Assembly: GCA_003565815.1 (NCBI GenBank)
Contig: PXAS01000242.1
Span: 1 to 7,039, forward strand
Direction: 5' to 3'
DNA: 7,039 nucleotides
Source: PVC group bacterium
GTDB taxonomy: Bacteria > Verrucomicrobiota > Kiritimatiellia > SS1-B-03-39 > UBA6053
Position numbers and translations under genes: made by a program. Positions 1 to 6,748 of this stretch are shown piece by piece. Each line of letters opens with the position of its first letter. Position 1 is the stretch's first letter. The notes under the pieces were generated by a model. The model worked only from the letters and a program-made list of their open reading frames with translations. It did not search any database and was not told the origin of the DNA.

Positions 1-29
1 CCCGAAAAGCCGAATGCCATCCAGTTCCC

Positions 30-47
30 ACTCGCTCCCCAGCGAGT
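30..47. repeat. Inverted repeat (7-bp stem, CCCC loop) downstream of polA
   Basis: ACTCGCT (30-36) and AGCGAGT (41-47) are perfect reverse complements around a CCCC loop. The site lies about 165 bp past the polA stop codon, in the direction of polA transcription. No T-run follows the stem on either strand, so it is not a standard intrinsic terminator. It could be part of an intergenic repeat family or a transcript-end structure. Function unknown. Confidence 0.5.
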
Positions 48-76
48 TACACCCTGTTGGAGCTATACCGCAGGTT

Positions 77-117
77 TCCGCGTGGGTTTTGGGGTGAGTT
101 CCGGGGCTCCACGCGGA
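77..117. repeat. Inverted repeat with 9-bp arms
   Basis: TCCGCGTGG (77-85) and CCACGCGGA (109-117) are perfect reverse complements separated by a 23-base G/T-rich loop. On the minus strand this would form about 100 bases after the polA stop. No U-tract follows, so rho-independent termination is not supported. Together with the hairpin at 30-47 it makes the polA 3' flank unusually structured. Confidence 0.5.
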
Positions 118-134
118 CCCTACCGTCGTGCTGG

Positions 135-157
135 CTCCGTGCTCCTCCGTGTTCTCC
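135..157. repeat. Short 10-bp tandem repeat in non-coding DNA
   Basis: Two adjacent 10-base units, CTCCGTGCTC (135-144) and CTCCGTGTTC (145-154), are followed by a partial TCC. The stretch belongs to the non-coding tail beyond polA and resembles the low-complexity 'TCCGTGTTCTCCGTGG' phrases I recall from intergenic regions of some bacteria. No coding role is seen. Confidence 0.45.
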
Positions 158-212
158 AGCGAGCTTGCGAGCGGGTGGTTCATTCGGTTGCGGGTGAAAT
201 CTGCGTGGGCCC

Positions 213-2996
213 TTAATGCGCGGCCAGCCAATTGGGCCCCGTGCCCATCTCCACCACCACCGGCACCTCCAACGTCAGGGCATCGCGAAGCGCATCGGAA
301 ATGGCGGGCATCAGTTCATCCGCCTCTTCCTCGGCCAAATCGAAGACCAGCTCGTCGTGAACCTGTAACAACAAGCGGCTGCGGGTTTTCTTCTCCCGCA
401 ACAGCCGGTCCACGGAGACCATGGCCAGTTTGATCATGTCCGCCGCCGTGCCCTGGATTGGCGAATTGATGGCCGTGCGTTCGGCGCCCTGGCGAATGGT
501 CTGGTTGCGGGAGTCGATATCCCGAATTTCCCGGCGACGTCCGCACAGGGTTTCCACATATCCCTTGGAGCGCGCTTCTTCGGGAATCCGTTTCATGTAG
601 GCTTTCACGCCCGGATATTGCGCGAAATACGCGTCGATGATTTCTTTGGCTTCGGTTCGGGGTATGGCCAGACGTTGCGACAAACCAAAGGCGCTGATGC
701 CGTAGATGATCCCGAAGTTGACCATTTTGGCTTTGCGACGCATATCCGAGGTCACCTCTTCCAAGGAAACGCCGTACACTTTCGCGGCGGTGGCCGCATG
801 AATGTCCAAGCCCTCCGCAAAGGCCTCCCGCATGGCCTTGTCTCCGCTGAGGTGCGCCATCAGCCGCAACTCGATCTGGGAGTAATCGGCGGCCAACAGC
901 ACGAACCCCTCCCCTCTGGGCACAAAGGCCTTGCGGATCTCCCGTCCGAGTTCCGTGCGGATGGGGATGTTCTGTAAATTGGGGTCAATGGAGGACAAAC
1001 GGCCCGTGGCCGCGCCGGTTTGCATATAGCGGGTGTGTACCCTCCCGGTTTTGGGGTGGACCTGTTTGGGCAGGGCATCGACGTAGGTGGACTTCAATTT
1101 TCCGGCCTCGCGGTATTCGAGGATGATGTCGATGATTTCATGCTTGCCCGCCAACCCCTGCAGCGTCTGCTCGTTGGTGCTGTATTGTCCGGTTTTCGTT
1201 TTTTTGACCTTCTCGGCAATTTGCAATTTGTCGAATAAAATCACACCGAGCTGTTTGGGGCTGTTGAGGTTGAAGGATTCCCCGGCCAATTCGAACACCC
1301 GTTTTTCCAACACTTCCAGACGGCGGCCCAGCCGTTCGCTGAAGGTGGCAAGATCTTCGACATCCAAACGAATGCCCTCAAGCTCCATGCGCGTCAGCAC
1401 CGGAACCAGGGGCATTTCGATTTGCTCAAACACACGGCGTTGCTCCGCCGCATCCAGTTTCGGCATCAGCGCCTGATACAATTGCAGGGTGATATCCGCG
1501 TCTTCCACCGCGTATTCGGTTAATTTTTTGGGCGCGACATCCCGCATGCTGCCCTGAGGCTTTCCCTTGGGACCAATCAAATCGGAAATGGGAATGGGGG
1601 CGTAATTCAACTTGGTGGCCGCCAATTCATCCATGCCGTGGCGTTGATCCGGCTCCAAGAGCGCATGCGCCACCATGGTGTCCGCGAAGGGTCCCCGCAC
1701 CTCCACCCCTTTGGAAAACAATACCCCCAGATCAAACTTCAGATTATGCGCGATTTTCAGAATGCCTTCATGGGTCCAAAAGGGCGACAATTCCTCCAGA
1801 ACCGCATTCTCCGTCTCCGGGGTCATTCCCACGAACCAGCCGGCGCCGGGTTTGAGACAAAAGGCAATCCCCACGATTTCCGTGTCCAAAACATCCAGAC
1901 CCGTCGTTTCCAAATCGAAACAAACCTTTTCCGCCGCAAGCAAAGCCGACAGCACCGGTTTCAAAGCGTCCGCCCCCCCCGCGCCATCTACCCAATGATA
2001 GTCATGCCGTACATCGGCCAGTTTTTTCAGTTTGGGCTGTAACAGCGGCATGTCGGATGACGATGACGCGAACAAATCGCCCTGGACTTCTTTCGGGGCC
2101 TGTCCCCGCCCGGCGTTGAAGCCCTCGCCATACAAGCGCTTGCCGATGCTGTTGAATTCAAACTCGATGAAGAGTTTTTGCAAGGCAGCGTCATCCCGTT
2201 CCCCCAGCAGCAAATCGTCCGGCTCCTTCTCCAAGGGCACTTCACAGTCGATCACCACCAATTTCCGACTCAGACGGGCCTGCTCCTCGTTATCCTTGAT
2301 TTTGTCTTTCATTTTGCCCTTCACTTCGTCCACCCGGGCAATCAACGCTTCCACGCTTCCGAATTCGGCAATCAGTTTTTGCGCGGTTTTGGGGCCGATT
2401 CCGGGAACCCCGGGAATGTTGTCCGAGCTGTCGCCCATCAAGCCCAGAATATCGATCACCTGTTCAGGATGCCCGATGCCCCACTGCGCACAGATTTCCT
2501 CCGGTCCGAGGATTTCCACCTCGCCGCCCTTGCGACCCGGTTTGTACATGCGGGTATGGGTATCCACCAACTGACCGTAATCCTTGTCGGGCGTCACCAT
2601 GAACACCTCGTCATAGCCCTGTTTTTCCGCCCGGCGGGCCAAAGTGCCGATAATATCGTCCGCCTCGAATCCGTCCCGCTCCAAGACCGGGACGTTGAAA
2701 GCGGCCAGCAGGCGCTTCACATCGGGAATGGCCGTGGCCAAATCCTCGGGCATCGCCTCCCGTTGGGCCTTGTATTCGGGATACAGCTCATGGCGGGCCG
2801 TGGGGGCGGAGGTATCGAATGCCACCGCGATGTGGGTGGGCCGCCGGTTTTCCAGCAGCTCCAGCAAGGTATTGGTAAAGCCATAGATGGCGGAGGTGTT
2901 CCGGCCCTTGGAGGTCAGAATCGGGCGGGTGATGAATGCAAAATGAGCCCGGTAGACCAGTGCCATTCCGTCGAGAAGATAAAGAGTTTTGGACAT
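213..2996 (-). CDS. polA: DNA polymerase I (5' nuclease, 3'-5' exonuclease and polymerase)
   Basis: A cytoplasmic repair polymerase that fills gaps, removes RNA primers and proofreads. At 927 aa it matches the full-length size (E. coli 928). The 5' nuclease domain (about 1-290) has the metal-site acidic residues D9, D61, D113/D114, D137/D139 and D189/D192, and a GVPGIGPKTA helix-hairpin-helix. The proofreading domain is intact: DLETTG with D361/E363, NLKFD with D422, and YAVEDAD with Y495/D499. The polymerase domain has motif A (D704 in AADYSQIELR), motif B (RRKAKMVNFGIIYG, K757, F761, Y765) and motif C (HDE, D881/E882). I chose the ATG at 2996, just before MSKTLYLLDG. An upstream in-frame TTG at 3008 would add four residues. 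The ribosome binding site is weak (GGATGGGG close to the ATG). The linker between the first two domains carries a G8 tract (1973-1980). The gene is co-oriented with the upstream helicase across a 184-bp gap. Confidence 0.98.
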   Translation of the reverse strand: MSKTLYLLDGMALVYRAHFAFITRPILTSKGRNTSAIYGFTNTLLELLENRRPTHIAVAFDTSAPTARHELYPEYKAQREAMPEDLATAIPDVKRLLAAFNVPVLERDGFEADDIIGTLARRAEKQGYDEVFMVTPDKDYGQLVDTHTRMYKPGRKGGEVEILGPEEICAQWGIGHPEQVIDILGLMGDSSDNIPGVPGIGPKTAQKLIAEFGSVEALIARVDEVKGKMKDKIKDNEEQARLSRKLVVIDCEVPLEKEPDDLLLGERDDAALQKLFIEFEFNSIGKRLYGEGFNAGRGQAPKEVQGDLFASSSSDMPLLQPKLKKLADVRHDYHWVDGAGGADALKPVLSALLAAEKVCFDLETTGLDVLDTEIVGIAFCLKPGAGWFVGMTPETENAVLEELSPFWTHEGILKIAHNLKFDLGVLFSKGVEVRGPFADTMVAHALLEPDQRHGMDELAATKLNYAPIPISDLIGPKGKPQGSMRDVAPKKLTEYAVEDADITLQLYQALMPKLDAAEQRRVFEQIEMPLVPVLTRMELEGIRLDVEDLATFSERLGRRLEVLEKRVFELAGESFNLNSPKQLGVILFDKLQIAEKVKKTKTGQYSTNEQTLQGLAGKHEIIDIILEYREAGKLKSTYVDALPKQVHPKTGRVHTRYMQTGAATGRLSSIDPNLQNIPIRTELGREIRKAFVPRGEGFVLLAADYSQIELRLMAHLSGDKAMREAFAEGLDIHAATAAKVYGVSLEEVTSDMRRKAKMVNFGIIYGISAFGLSQRLAIPRTEAKEIIDAYFAQYPGVKAYMKRIPEEARSKGYVETLCGRRREIRDIDSRNQTIRQGAERTAINSPIQGTAADMIKLAMVSVDRLLREKKTRSRLLLQVHDELVFDLAEEEADELMPAISDALRDALTLEVPVVVEMGTGPNWLAAH

Positions 2997-3017
2997 AACC
3001 CCATCCAATCATTTCCA

Positions 3018-3067
3018 CCGCACCGGGGAAAGCAAAAACCATGGTTCCCTTCAAAAAACCGCACCGG
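3018..3067. repeat. Direct repeat CCGCACCGG and palindrome AACCATGGTT upstream of polA
   Basis: CCGCACCGG occurs at 3018-3026 and again at 3059-3067, 41 bp apart. Between the copies lies the perfect 10-bp palindrome AACCATGGTT (3037-3046). All lie 20-70 bases upstream of the polA start, where a promoter or operator could sit, but I see no convincing -35/-10 pair. Chance occurrence is possible at these lengths. Confidence 0.35.
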
Positions 3068-3085
3068 ATGGGCACGGATCCCGAA

Positions 3086-3104
3086 TGGTTTTCAGGGAAA
3101 ACCA
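3086..3104 (-). other. Perfect 8-bp hairpin between the helicase gene and polA
   Basis: TGGTTTTC (3086-3093) and GAAAACCA (3097-3104) pair perfectly around a 3-base loop. In transcription order it lies about 77 bases past the helicase stop and 90 bases before the polA ATG. There is no U-run after the stem on the minus strand, so it is at best a weak terminator or an RNA-processing or attenuation structure in a read-through transcript. Confidence 0.4.
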
Positions 3105-3180
3105 ACGGTGGGACCGCGAATGACTTTCGCCGTCCATGAAATTGTGCGGATTCAAGGCAAAGATCGCACGGTTTCAGCGA

Positions 3181-5181
3181 TTACCTTCCTTCGGAAGTTT
3201 GAAAGCACGCGGCGGCCGCGCGGGCGACTTCGGCAAAGCCACGATGGGCCAGACCTCCGAAATCGGGTTCTTTTGTCAACCTGGCTTTGGAGCTGGCCGG
3301 GGAGGTGATCCCGCAAAAAAACCGGGCCAGTTGACGGGGCTCCCGCAGGGCGGGGTGTTTTGTGTCCACCCACTTTTGCACAATCCGCATTTCCGCTTCC
3401 GTGAGACCCTTCCCTTTCGCACGCATTTCCCCTCGCAATTCCCCACGCAATTCCCCTCGCAATTTCCGGGTGCGGGCCACCCCCAAACAACGGTCGCAAT
3501 GCCCGCAATCTTCCGTCAATTCCTCTCCGAAATATGAGAGGACTTTGCGCACGATGCACTCGGGCGTGGCCGCCAAGGCCATGACCTGCCGGATTCGGGC
3601 AATGTCGCGGGCCTCGGATTCGCGAAACCGCTCATGCAAGGTCTTGGCCAGCGCCATGGGATCCTCGGGTCGCTTGAGAAAACGGTATCCATGGCGCAAG
3701 CCCGCAACCTTGAGGGTTAAGTCGCCTTGTTCTTCCAGGTAATTCAAGGCCGCGACCATTCGCTCCCGGGATTCGCCCAGCGACGTGACCGCCTCCCCGA
3801 TGTCCAGCGTATACCAAACACTCCCTTTGCGGGCCTGATGGAACAGATTTTCCAAAAATCGGGCCCTGGCGGCATCGAATTTTTTGAAAATGGCCGCGGG
3901 CGGGCGCTGGGGTTGGAATTTGTATTCGTTGTACAGCGGCCCGGTGGAGGCGAGAATTCCGTCCAGTTCCAGGTATGTCAACATCGTGGAAATCACCAGC
4001 AAGCGAATGTCGTGCCTGGCCGACAAGGTGTACATGGACAGGTTGAAACGCTCGCCTTCTTTCATCAAGTCCCGCACCATGCCCTCAACCGATGACAGGG
4101 ACGGGGTGTCGCCATAACTGAAATTCTCCAGCGTGGCCACATCCTCTCCGCAAAAGAGCAATTCGCAGATGGCGGGTTGGCCGTCCCGGCCCGCCCTTCC
4201 GGTTTCCTGCATGTAATTTTCCAGGGACTTGGGCGGATTCAAGTGGTAAACATACCGAATATCGGCCTTGTCAATCCCCATGCCAAAGGCGATGGTGGCC
4301 ACAACCACCCCTTCCGGGTCGGACATGAACCCATCCTGAATTTCGTGCCGAAGCCCGGCGTCCAGACCCGCGTGATAGGCTTTCGCGGGGATGCCCGACG
4401 CTTCCAGAAAATCAGCCACCTGCACGGCCGTTTTTTGCAGGGTCACATACACGATCGTGGCCCCGCGCGGACGCGTCTTCAAGCGCTCCAACAAAAGCCC
4501 GTCCCGCTCTTGCTCCCCGCACGGGGTCACATACAGGGTCAAATTGGGACGATAAAAGCCGGTGTTCACATACGCCGCGTCGGAAATGTTGAACGCCGCG
4601 CGAATGTCCGCCGCCACCGATGGCGTGGCCGTGGCCGTCAAACAAAGCACCCGCTCCACCTGCAGTTGCTTGGACATCTCCGCCAATTTCATGTAGTCGG
4701 GACGGAAATTATGCCCCCATTCCGAGATACAGTGCGCCTCGTCAATGACCATCAAGCTCAGCTTCGCGCGGCGTAGTCGTTGTAGAAAGCGTTCGCTGGC
4801 AAAGCGTTCCGGAGCCACGTACAGCAGTTTCAGACGCCCCTGCCACAAATCGTCCCAAACCTGACGGGATTCCTCGGCGGTCAAACTGGAGTCCATGCGC
4901 GCCGCTTTGACCCCCTTGCCCACCAAAAAATCAATTTGATCCTTCATCAAAGCAATCAGCGGGGACACCACCAGCGTCATGCCCTCCATCAGCAGCGCCG
5001 GGAGCTGATAACAGAGGCTTTTACCGCCCCCGGTGGGAAAAACCGCCAAAGCGGATTCCCCCGCCAAAATCCGTTCCACCACCTGTCGCTGGCCCGGACG
5101 GAATTCCGGGTGACCAAATACGCGCCGCAAGGTGTCGTCCGCGGCTTTCATGTCCTTCGTGTCTGTTGGAATTGTTGTCAT
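3181..5181 (-). CDS. recQ: RecQ-family ATP-dependent DNA helicase, RqlH-like
   Basis: A superfamily 2 helicase expected to unwind DNA 3'-5' in repair and recombination. In the 666-aa form the motifs run in order: motif 0 (FRPGQ, Q31), Walker A (PTGGGKS, K54), DEAH box (147-150) followed by the RecQ-type aromatic-rich loop WGHNFRPDY (155-163), motif III LTATATP (181-187), motif V (about 295-306) and motif VI QETGRAGRDG (325-334). A tetracysteine zinc site follows (C542, C559, C562, C565). In E. coli RecQ the zinc site comes almost directly after the helicase core. Here about 200 residues lie between, beginning YGDTPS, which matches the RqlH clade described in Mycobacterium smegmatis. No standard HRDC domain is evident. 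The tail (about 593-655, with RQLARFFCGITSP) is a separate conserved-looking module. I chose the ATG at 5181 (MTTIPTD). Starting at 5295 would add 38 residues translated from the AT-rich promoter region. No strong Shine-Dalgarno is seen. Confidence 0.93.
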   Translation of the reverse strand: MTTIPTDTKDMKAADDTLRRVFGHPEFRPGQRQVVERILAGESALAVFPTGGGKSLCYQLPALLMEGMTLVVSPLIALMKDQIDFLVGKGVKAARMDSSLTAEESRQVWDDLWQGRLKLLYVAPERFASERFLQRLRRAKLSLMVIDEAHCISEWGHNFRPDYMKLAEMSKQLQVERVLCLTATATPSVAADIRAAFNISDAAYVNTGFYRPNLTLYVTPCGEQERDGLLLERLKTRPRGATIVYVTLQKTAVQVADFLEASGIPAKAYHAGLDAGLRHEIQDGFMSDPEGVVVATIAFGMGIDKADIRYVYHLNPPKSLENYMQETGRAGRDGQPAICELLFCGEDVATLENFSYGDTPSLSSVEGMVRDLMKEGERFNLSMYTLSARHDIRLLVISTMLTYLELDGILASTGPLYNEYKFQPQRPPAAIFKKFDAARARFLENLFHQARKGSVWYTLDIGEAVTSLGESRERMVAALNYLEEQGDLTLKVAGLRHGYRFLKRPEDPMALAKTLHERFRESEARDIARIRQVMALAATPECIVRKVLSYFGEELTEDCGHCDRCLGVARTRKLRGELRGELRGEMRAKGKGLTEAEMRIVQKWVDTKHPALREPRQLARFFCGITSPASSKARLTKEPDFGGLAHRGFAEVARAAAACFQTSEGR
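3425..3472 (-). repeat. 12-bp tandem repeat encoding LRGE units in the helicase
   Basis: Plus-strand units ATTTCCCCTCGC (3425-3436), AATTCCCCACGC (3437-3448) and AATTCCCCTCGC (3449-3460), plus a degenerate fourth (3461-3472), encode three consecutive LRGE/LRGE/LRGE-M tetrapeptides at about residues 574-586. This basic/acidic linker joins the zinc site to the C-terminal module. The 12-bp unit keeps the reading frame, so copy-number change would only alter linker length. Confidence 0.8.
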
Positions 5182-5251
5182 AATCACAACCCAAAACAAA
5201 AATGAAAACACATGTACAGTAAAAAAATGAAAAAAATGTAGGGCATCTAAA

Positions 5252-5280
5252 ATTGAACGGAAATTTTTGATTGTTTTCAA
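5252..5280 (-). promoter_or_regulatory. Candidate sigma70-type promoter for the helicase gene
   Basis: Read on the minus strand, TTGAAA (5275-5280) is separated by exactly 17 bases from TTCAAT (5252-5257), an acceptable -35/-10 pair. Transcription would start near 5245 and give a leader of about 60 bases that is very U-rich and lacks a clear Shine-Dalgarno. The spacing fits, but the -10 is imperfect and there is no experimental support. Confidence 0.45.
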
Positions 5281-5304
5281 AACGATATGGATCATGGTCT
5301 ACAA

Positions 5305-5310
5305 TATAAT
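5305..5310 (+). promoter_or_regulatory. Candidate -10 element (TATAAT) for the 5349 gene
   Basis: A perfect TATAAT lies 38 bases before the ATG at 5349, overlapped by TACAAT (5300-5305). No good -35 hexamer occurs at 16-18 bases. The nearest TTG-containing hexamers (5267-5272, 5271-5276) are too far upstream. The promoter may depend on an activator or on the adjacent A/T tracts. It is divergent from, and close to, the helicase promoter. Confidence 0.4.
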
Positions 5311-5348
5311 TGCGTATTTCCCCGTGATCTGGCACAATCCAAGAATAC

Positions 5349-6218
5349 ATGAGTCAAACCGCCCTAAAATCCAAGCCCTCCGGCACCCGACAGATTTTCA
5401 ATCTGATCGTGTTGCTGTTGCTGATTGCCGTGACGGCGGTCCGCTTTCTTCCTTCCGGCCGGGAGGACATTGAGATTTCCGAAGAGGAAGCCGCCATTAT
5501 GCTGAGCGGGTTTGATCGGCCCAAACCCAAAAAGCCCGTTCCCCCTGCGGATGAAGCCGCCGCCGATCCCGATCAAAGCTTATCCGAGCAAAGCAGTCCC
5601 GATCAAACCATTCCTGGCAAAACCATTCTCGGGGAAAAGAATCATGAACGTTTGACCCGGGCCTTGGAGGGCATGGAAACTCAACGGCAGGTGTATGAGG
5701 AATTGGACCCCGGGGAGCGCACGGAAAAGGAAGTGGTTCCTTTTGCGATTGTTTTGCCCGAGCCGGTTTCTCCGCCGCAGCCTTCCGAAAAGGAGCTGGC
5801 CATGTCCGGAACATCGGAGAGGGACGGGGATGAAAGCGGTCAAGCGCTTTCCGAGGAAACGGATCCCCCCCCGGAGGAAGCGGATCGGCTTACGGTCCCC
5901 AACAATCAGGCCACCGGGATCTGGGTGCGGGAACAACGGGAGGGACAAAACCCCATCGAAATCGAAGACCATGCGTCCGTCAACGCCACCCAACTTGCGG
6001 AAATGGCCAAGGTGCGCAACCTTTCCACCGATCCCCGCTATCCGCCTCCAAATTTTGATATTTCCGCAGTCGGCAGCGGCAGAATGGGCACTTACGTCAT
6101 TGCCGAGGGACGCATGATCCGCCTGAATGGCGAACTCCCCGCGGCCAACACCCCCCCGGAAGCCTGGCGGCTCACCAAAGCCACCGCCACCGAAGCCCAT
6201 TGGATGCCCGTGGAATAG
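5349..6218 (+). CDS. Hypothetical single-pass membrane-anchored, proline/acid-rich protein
   Basis: I do not recognise this 289-aa protein. It has a short basic N-terminus, one hydrophobic segment (about 17-34, rich in Leu/Val) and no obvious cleavage site. It should therefore be anchored in the inner membrane with the rest outside the cytoplasm. Residues 38-185 are low-complexity and rich in Pro, Glu, Asp and Ser, typical of a flexible spacer. The last 50 residues (about 240-289) look folded, alternating hydrophobic strands: TYVIAEGRMIRLNGELP, then WRLTKATATEAHWM. This pattern vaguely recalls the small beta domains ending GspB/GspC-type secretion proteins ('xxINGxxVxxGDxxP...W/Y-V'), but the likeness is weak. 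The ATG at 5349 lacks a Shine-Dalgarno. Base composition resembles polA and the helicase (37 G/C in 5521-5580). It contains C8 (5865-5872) and C7 (6151-6157) runs. Codon structure supports it being real. Confidence 0.8.
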   Translation: MSQTALKSKPSGTRQIFNLIVLLLLIAVTAVRFLPSGREDIEISEEEAAIMLSGFDRPKPKKPVPPADEAAADPDQSLSEQSSPDQTIPGKTILGEKNHERLTRALEGMETQRQVYEELDPGERTEKEVVPFAIVLPEPVSPPQPSEKELAMSGTSERDGDESGQALSEETDPPPEEADRLTVPNNQATGIWVREQREGQNPIEIEDHASVNATQLAEMAKVRNLSTDPRYPPPNFDISAVGSGRMGTYVIAEGRMIRLNGELPAANTPPEAWRLTKATATEAHWMPVE

Positions 6219-6226
6219 AGCCATCA

Positions 6227-6246
6227 ATCGGCAGTCCCTTGCCGAT
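6227..6246 (+). other. Hairpin just after the 5349-6218 gene
   Basis: ATCGGCA (6227-6233) and TGCCGAT (6240-6246) form a perfect 7-bp stem with a 6-base loop, starting nine bases after the TAG stop. Position suggests a transcript-end structure, but the following bases (AACACTTCC) contain no T-run, so intrinsic termination would be inefficient or absent. Confidence 0.4.
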
Positions 6247-6283
6247 AACACTTCCCCGTAAAAAAACCAAACCACTGAACCCA

Positions 6284-6311
6284 CTGATTTCATCACATCG
6301 AATCGCATAAT
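6284..6311 (+). promoter_or_regulatory. Weak candidate promoter for the small membrane-protein gene
   Basis: CATAAT (6306-6311) is a good -10. CTGATT (6284-6289), 16 bases upstream, is a poor -35. A start site near 6318 would lie downstream of the ATG at 6314 and so would favour translation from the ATG at 6347. The surrounding AT-rich sequence makes chance matches likely. Confidence 0.25.
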
Positions 6312-6346
6312 ATATGTGGCCTTGCTCAATTCTTCTTGACTTAAAT

Positions 6347-6748
6347 ATGAAGCTTCTCTCATTTAGAACCTCAGTGTACACTTCCCTTTTCTGCGGAATA
6401 GGTGTATTTGTCTCACCTTTTGGATGGGGGAGTCAAACTCCTGCACCGGAATTGAATTTCATCGTATCCAGCTTGTGTTATTTCATGGCTTTCACCGCTG
6501 GAATCCATACATTGATCTCGTGGATCAAGCACGATGATATTTTAAAAACTGCCTTCATTCTTTTAAGTATCTTATCATGCATATTCTTTGTATGGAACGG
6601 ATACCAATCCATCTGGCTTCAGGGAACAACAATTCATGACCAACGCTATACGCACATGAAAATTGTTGTATTACAGTTGGTAGTTCTGGGCCTTGTTGTC
6701 ATGATAAAACAGCATGGCGAAAACGAAGAAGTAAGACACGCGGAATAA
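6347..6748 (+). CDS. Hypothetical small integral membrane protein (about four TM helices)
   Basis: I do not recognise this 133-aa protein. Hydrophobic segments lie at about residues 9-27, 36-59, 65-86 and 104-120. A short connector sits between the third and fourth (about 87-103, with a His/Asp/Gln/Arg cluster), and the C-terminal tail is charged (KQHGENEEVRHAE). It should be an inner-membrane protein. An in-frame ATG at 6314 would add 11 residues (MWPCSILLDLN). I prefer 6347 because the candidate -10 overlaps the earlier start and MKLLSFR is a more usual N-terminus, but neither start has a Shine-Dalgarno. The gene is markedly AT-richer than its neighbours: 18 G/C of 60 in 6541-6600 against 37 of 60 in 5521-5580, which suggests acquisition from another source. 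It lies 55 bp before the putative intron. A coincidental open frame cannot be excluded, but repeated TM segments with charged loops argue for a real gene. Confidence 0.65.
   Translation: MKLLSFRTSVYTSLFCGIGVFVSPFGWGSQTPAPELNFIVSSLCYFMAFTAGIHTLISWIKHDDILKTAFILLSILSCIFFVWNGYQSIWLQGTTIHDQRYTHMKIVVLQLVVLGLVVMIKQHGENEEVRHAE

Noticed and set aside
128..433. Plus-strand open frame of 101 codons at the left edge
   Set aside because: Most of it lies antisense to the polA 3' end, and its Pro/Arg/Ser-rich translation reflects GC-rich opposite-strand sequence.
2997..3008. TTG start for polA four codons upstream
   Set aside because: The ATG at 2996 gives MSKTLYLLDG, the typical PolA N-terminus, with a G-rich segment just upstream. 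The TTG remains possible but less likely.
2178..3308. Long plus-strand open frame of 376 codons opposite the polA 5' half
   Set aside because: It is antisense to the strongly supported 5' nuclease domain, its translation shows no recognisable domain, and it runs on through the intergenic gap into the helicase gene. It is a mirror of GC-rich codon use.
5211..5220. Possible LexA-like site (ACTGTACATG on the minus strand) in the helicase leader
   Set aside because: Only one half-site resembles CTGT; the CTGT-N8-ACAG spacing is not met, so SOS control is not supported.
5182..5295. 38-residue N-terminal extension of the helicase from an ATG at 5295
   Set aside because: The extension is a hydrophobic Phe/His-rich translation of AT-rich promoter DNA, covers the candidate promoter and does not resemble RecQ N-termini. 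The ATG at 5181 gives the usual start.
5580..6362. Minus-strand open frame of 260 codons opposite the hypothetical anchored protein
   Set aside because: Its translation is Gly/Phe/His/Arg-rich without domain character. The plus-strand frame has a clean TM segment and a plausible secreted region.
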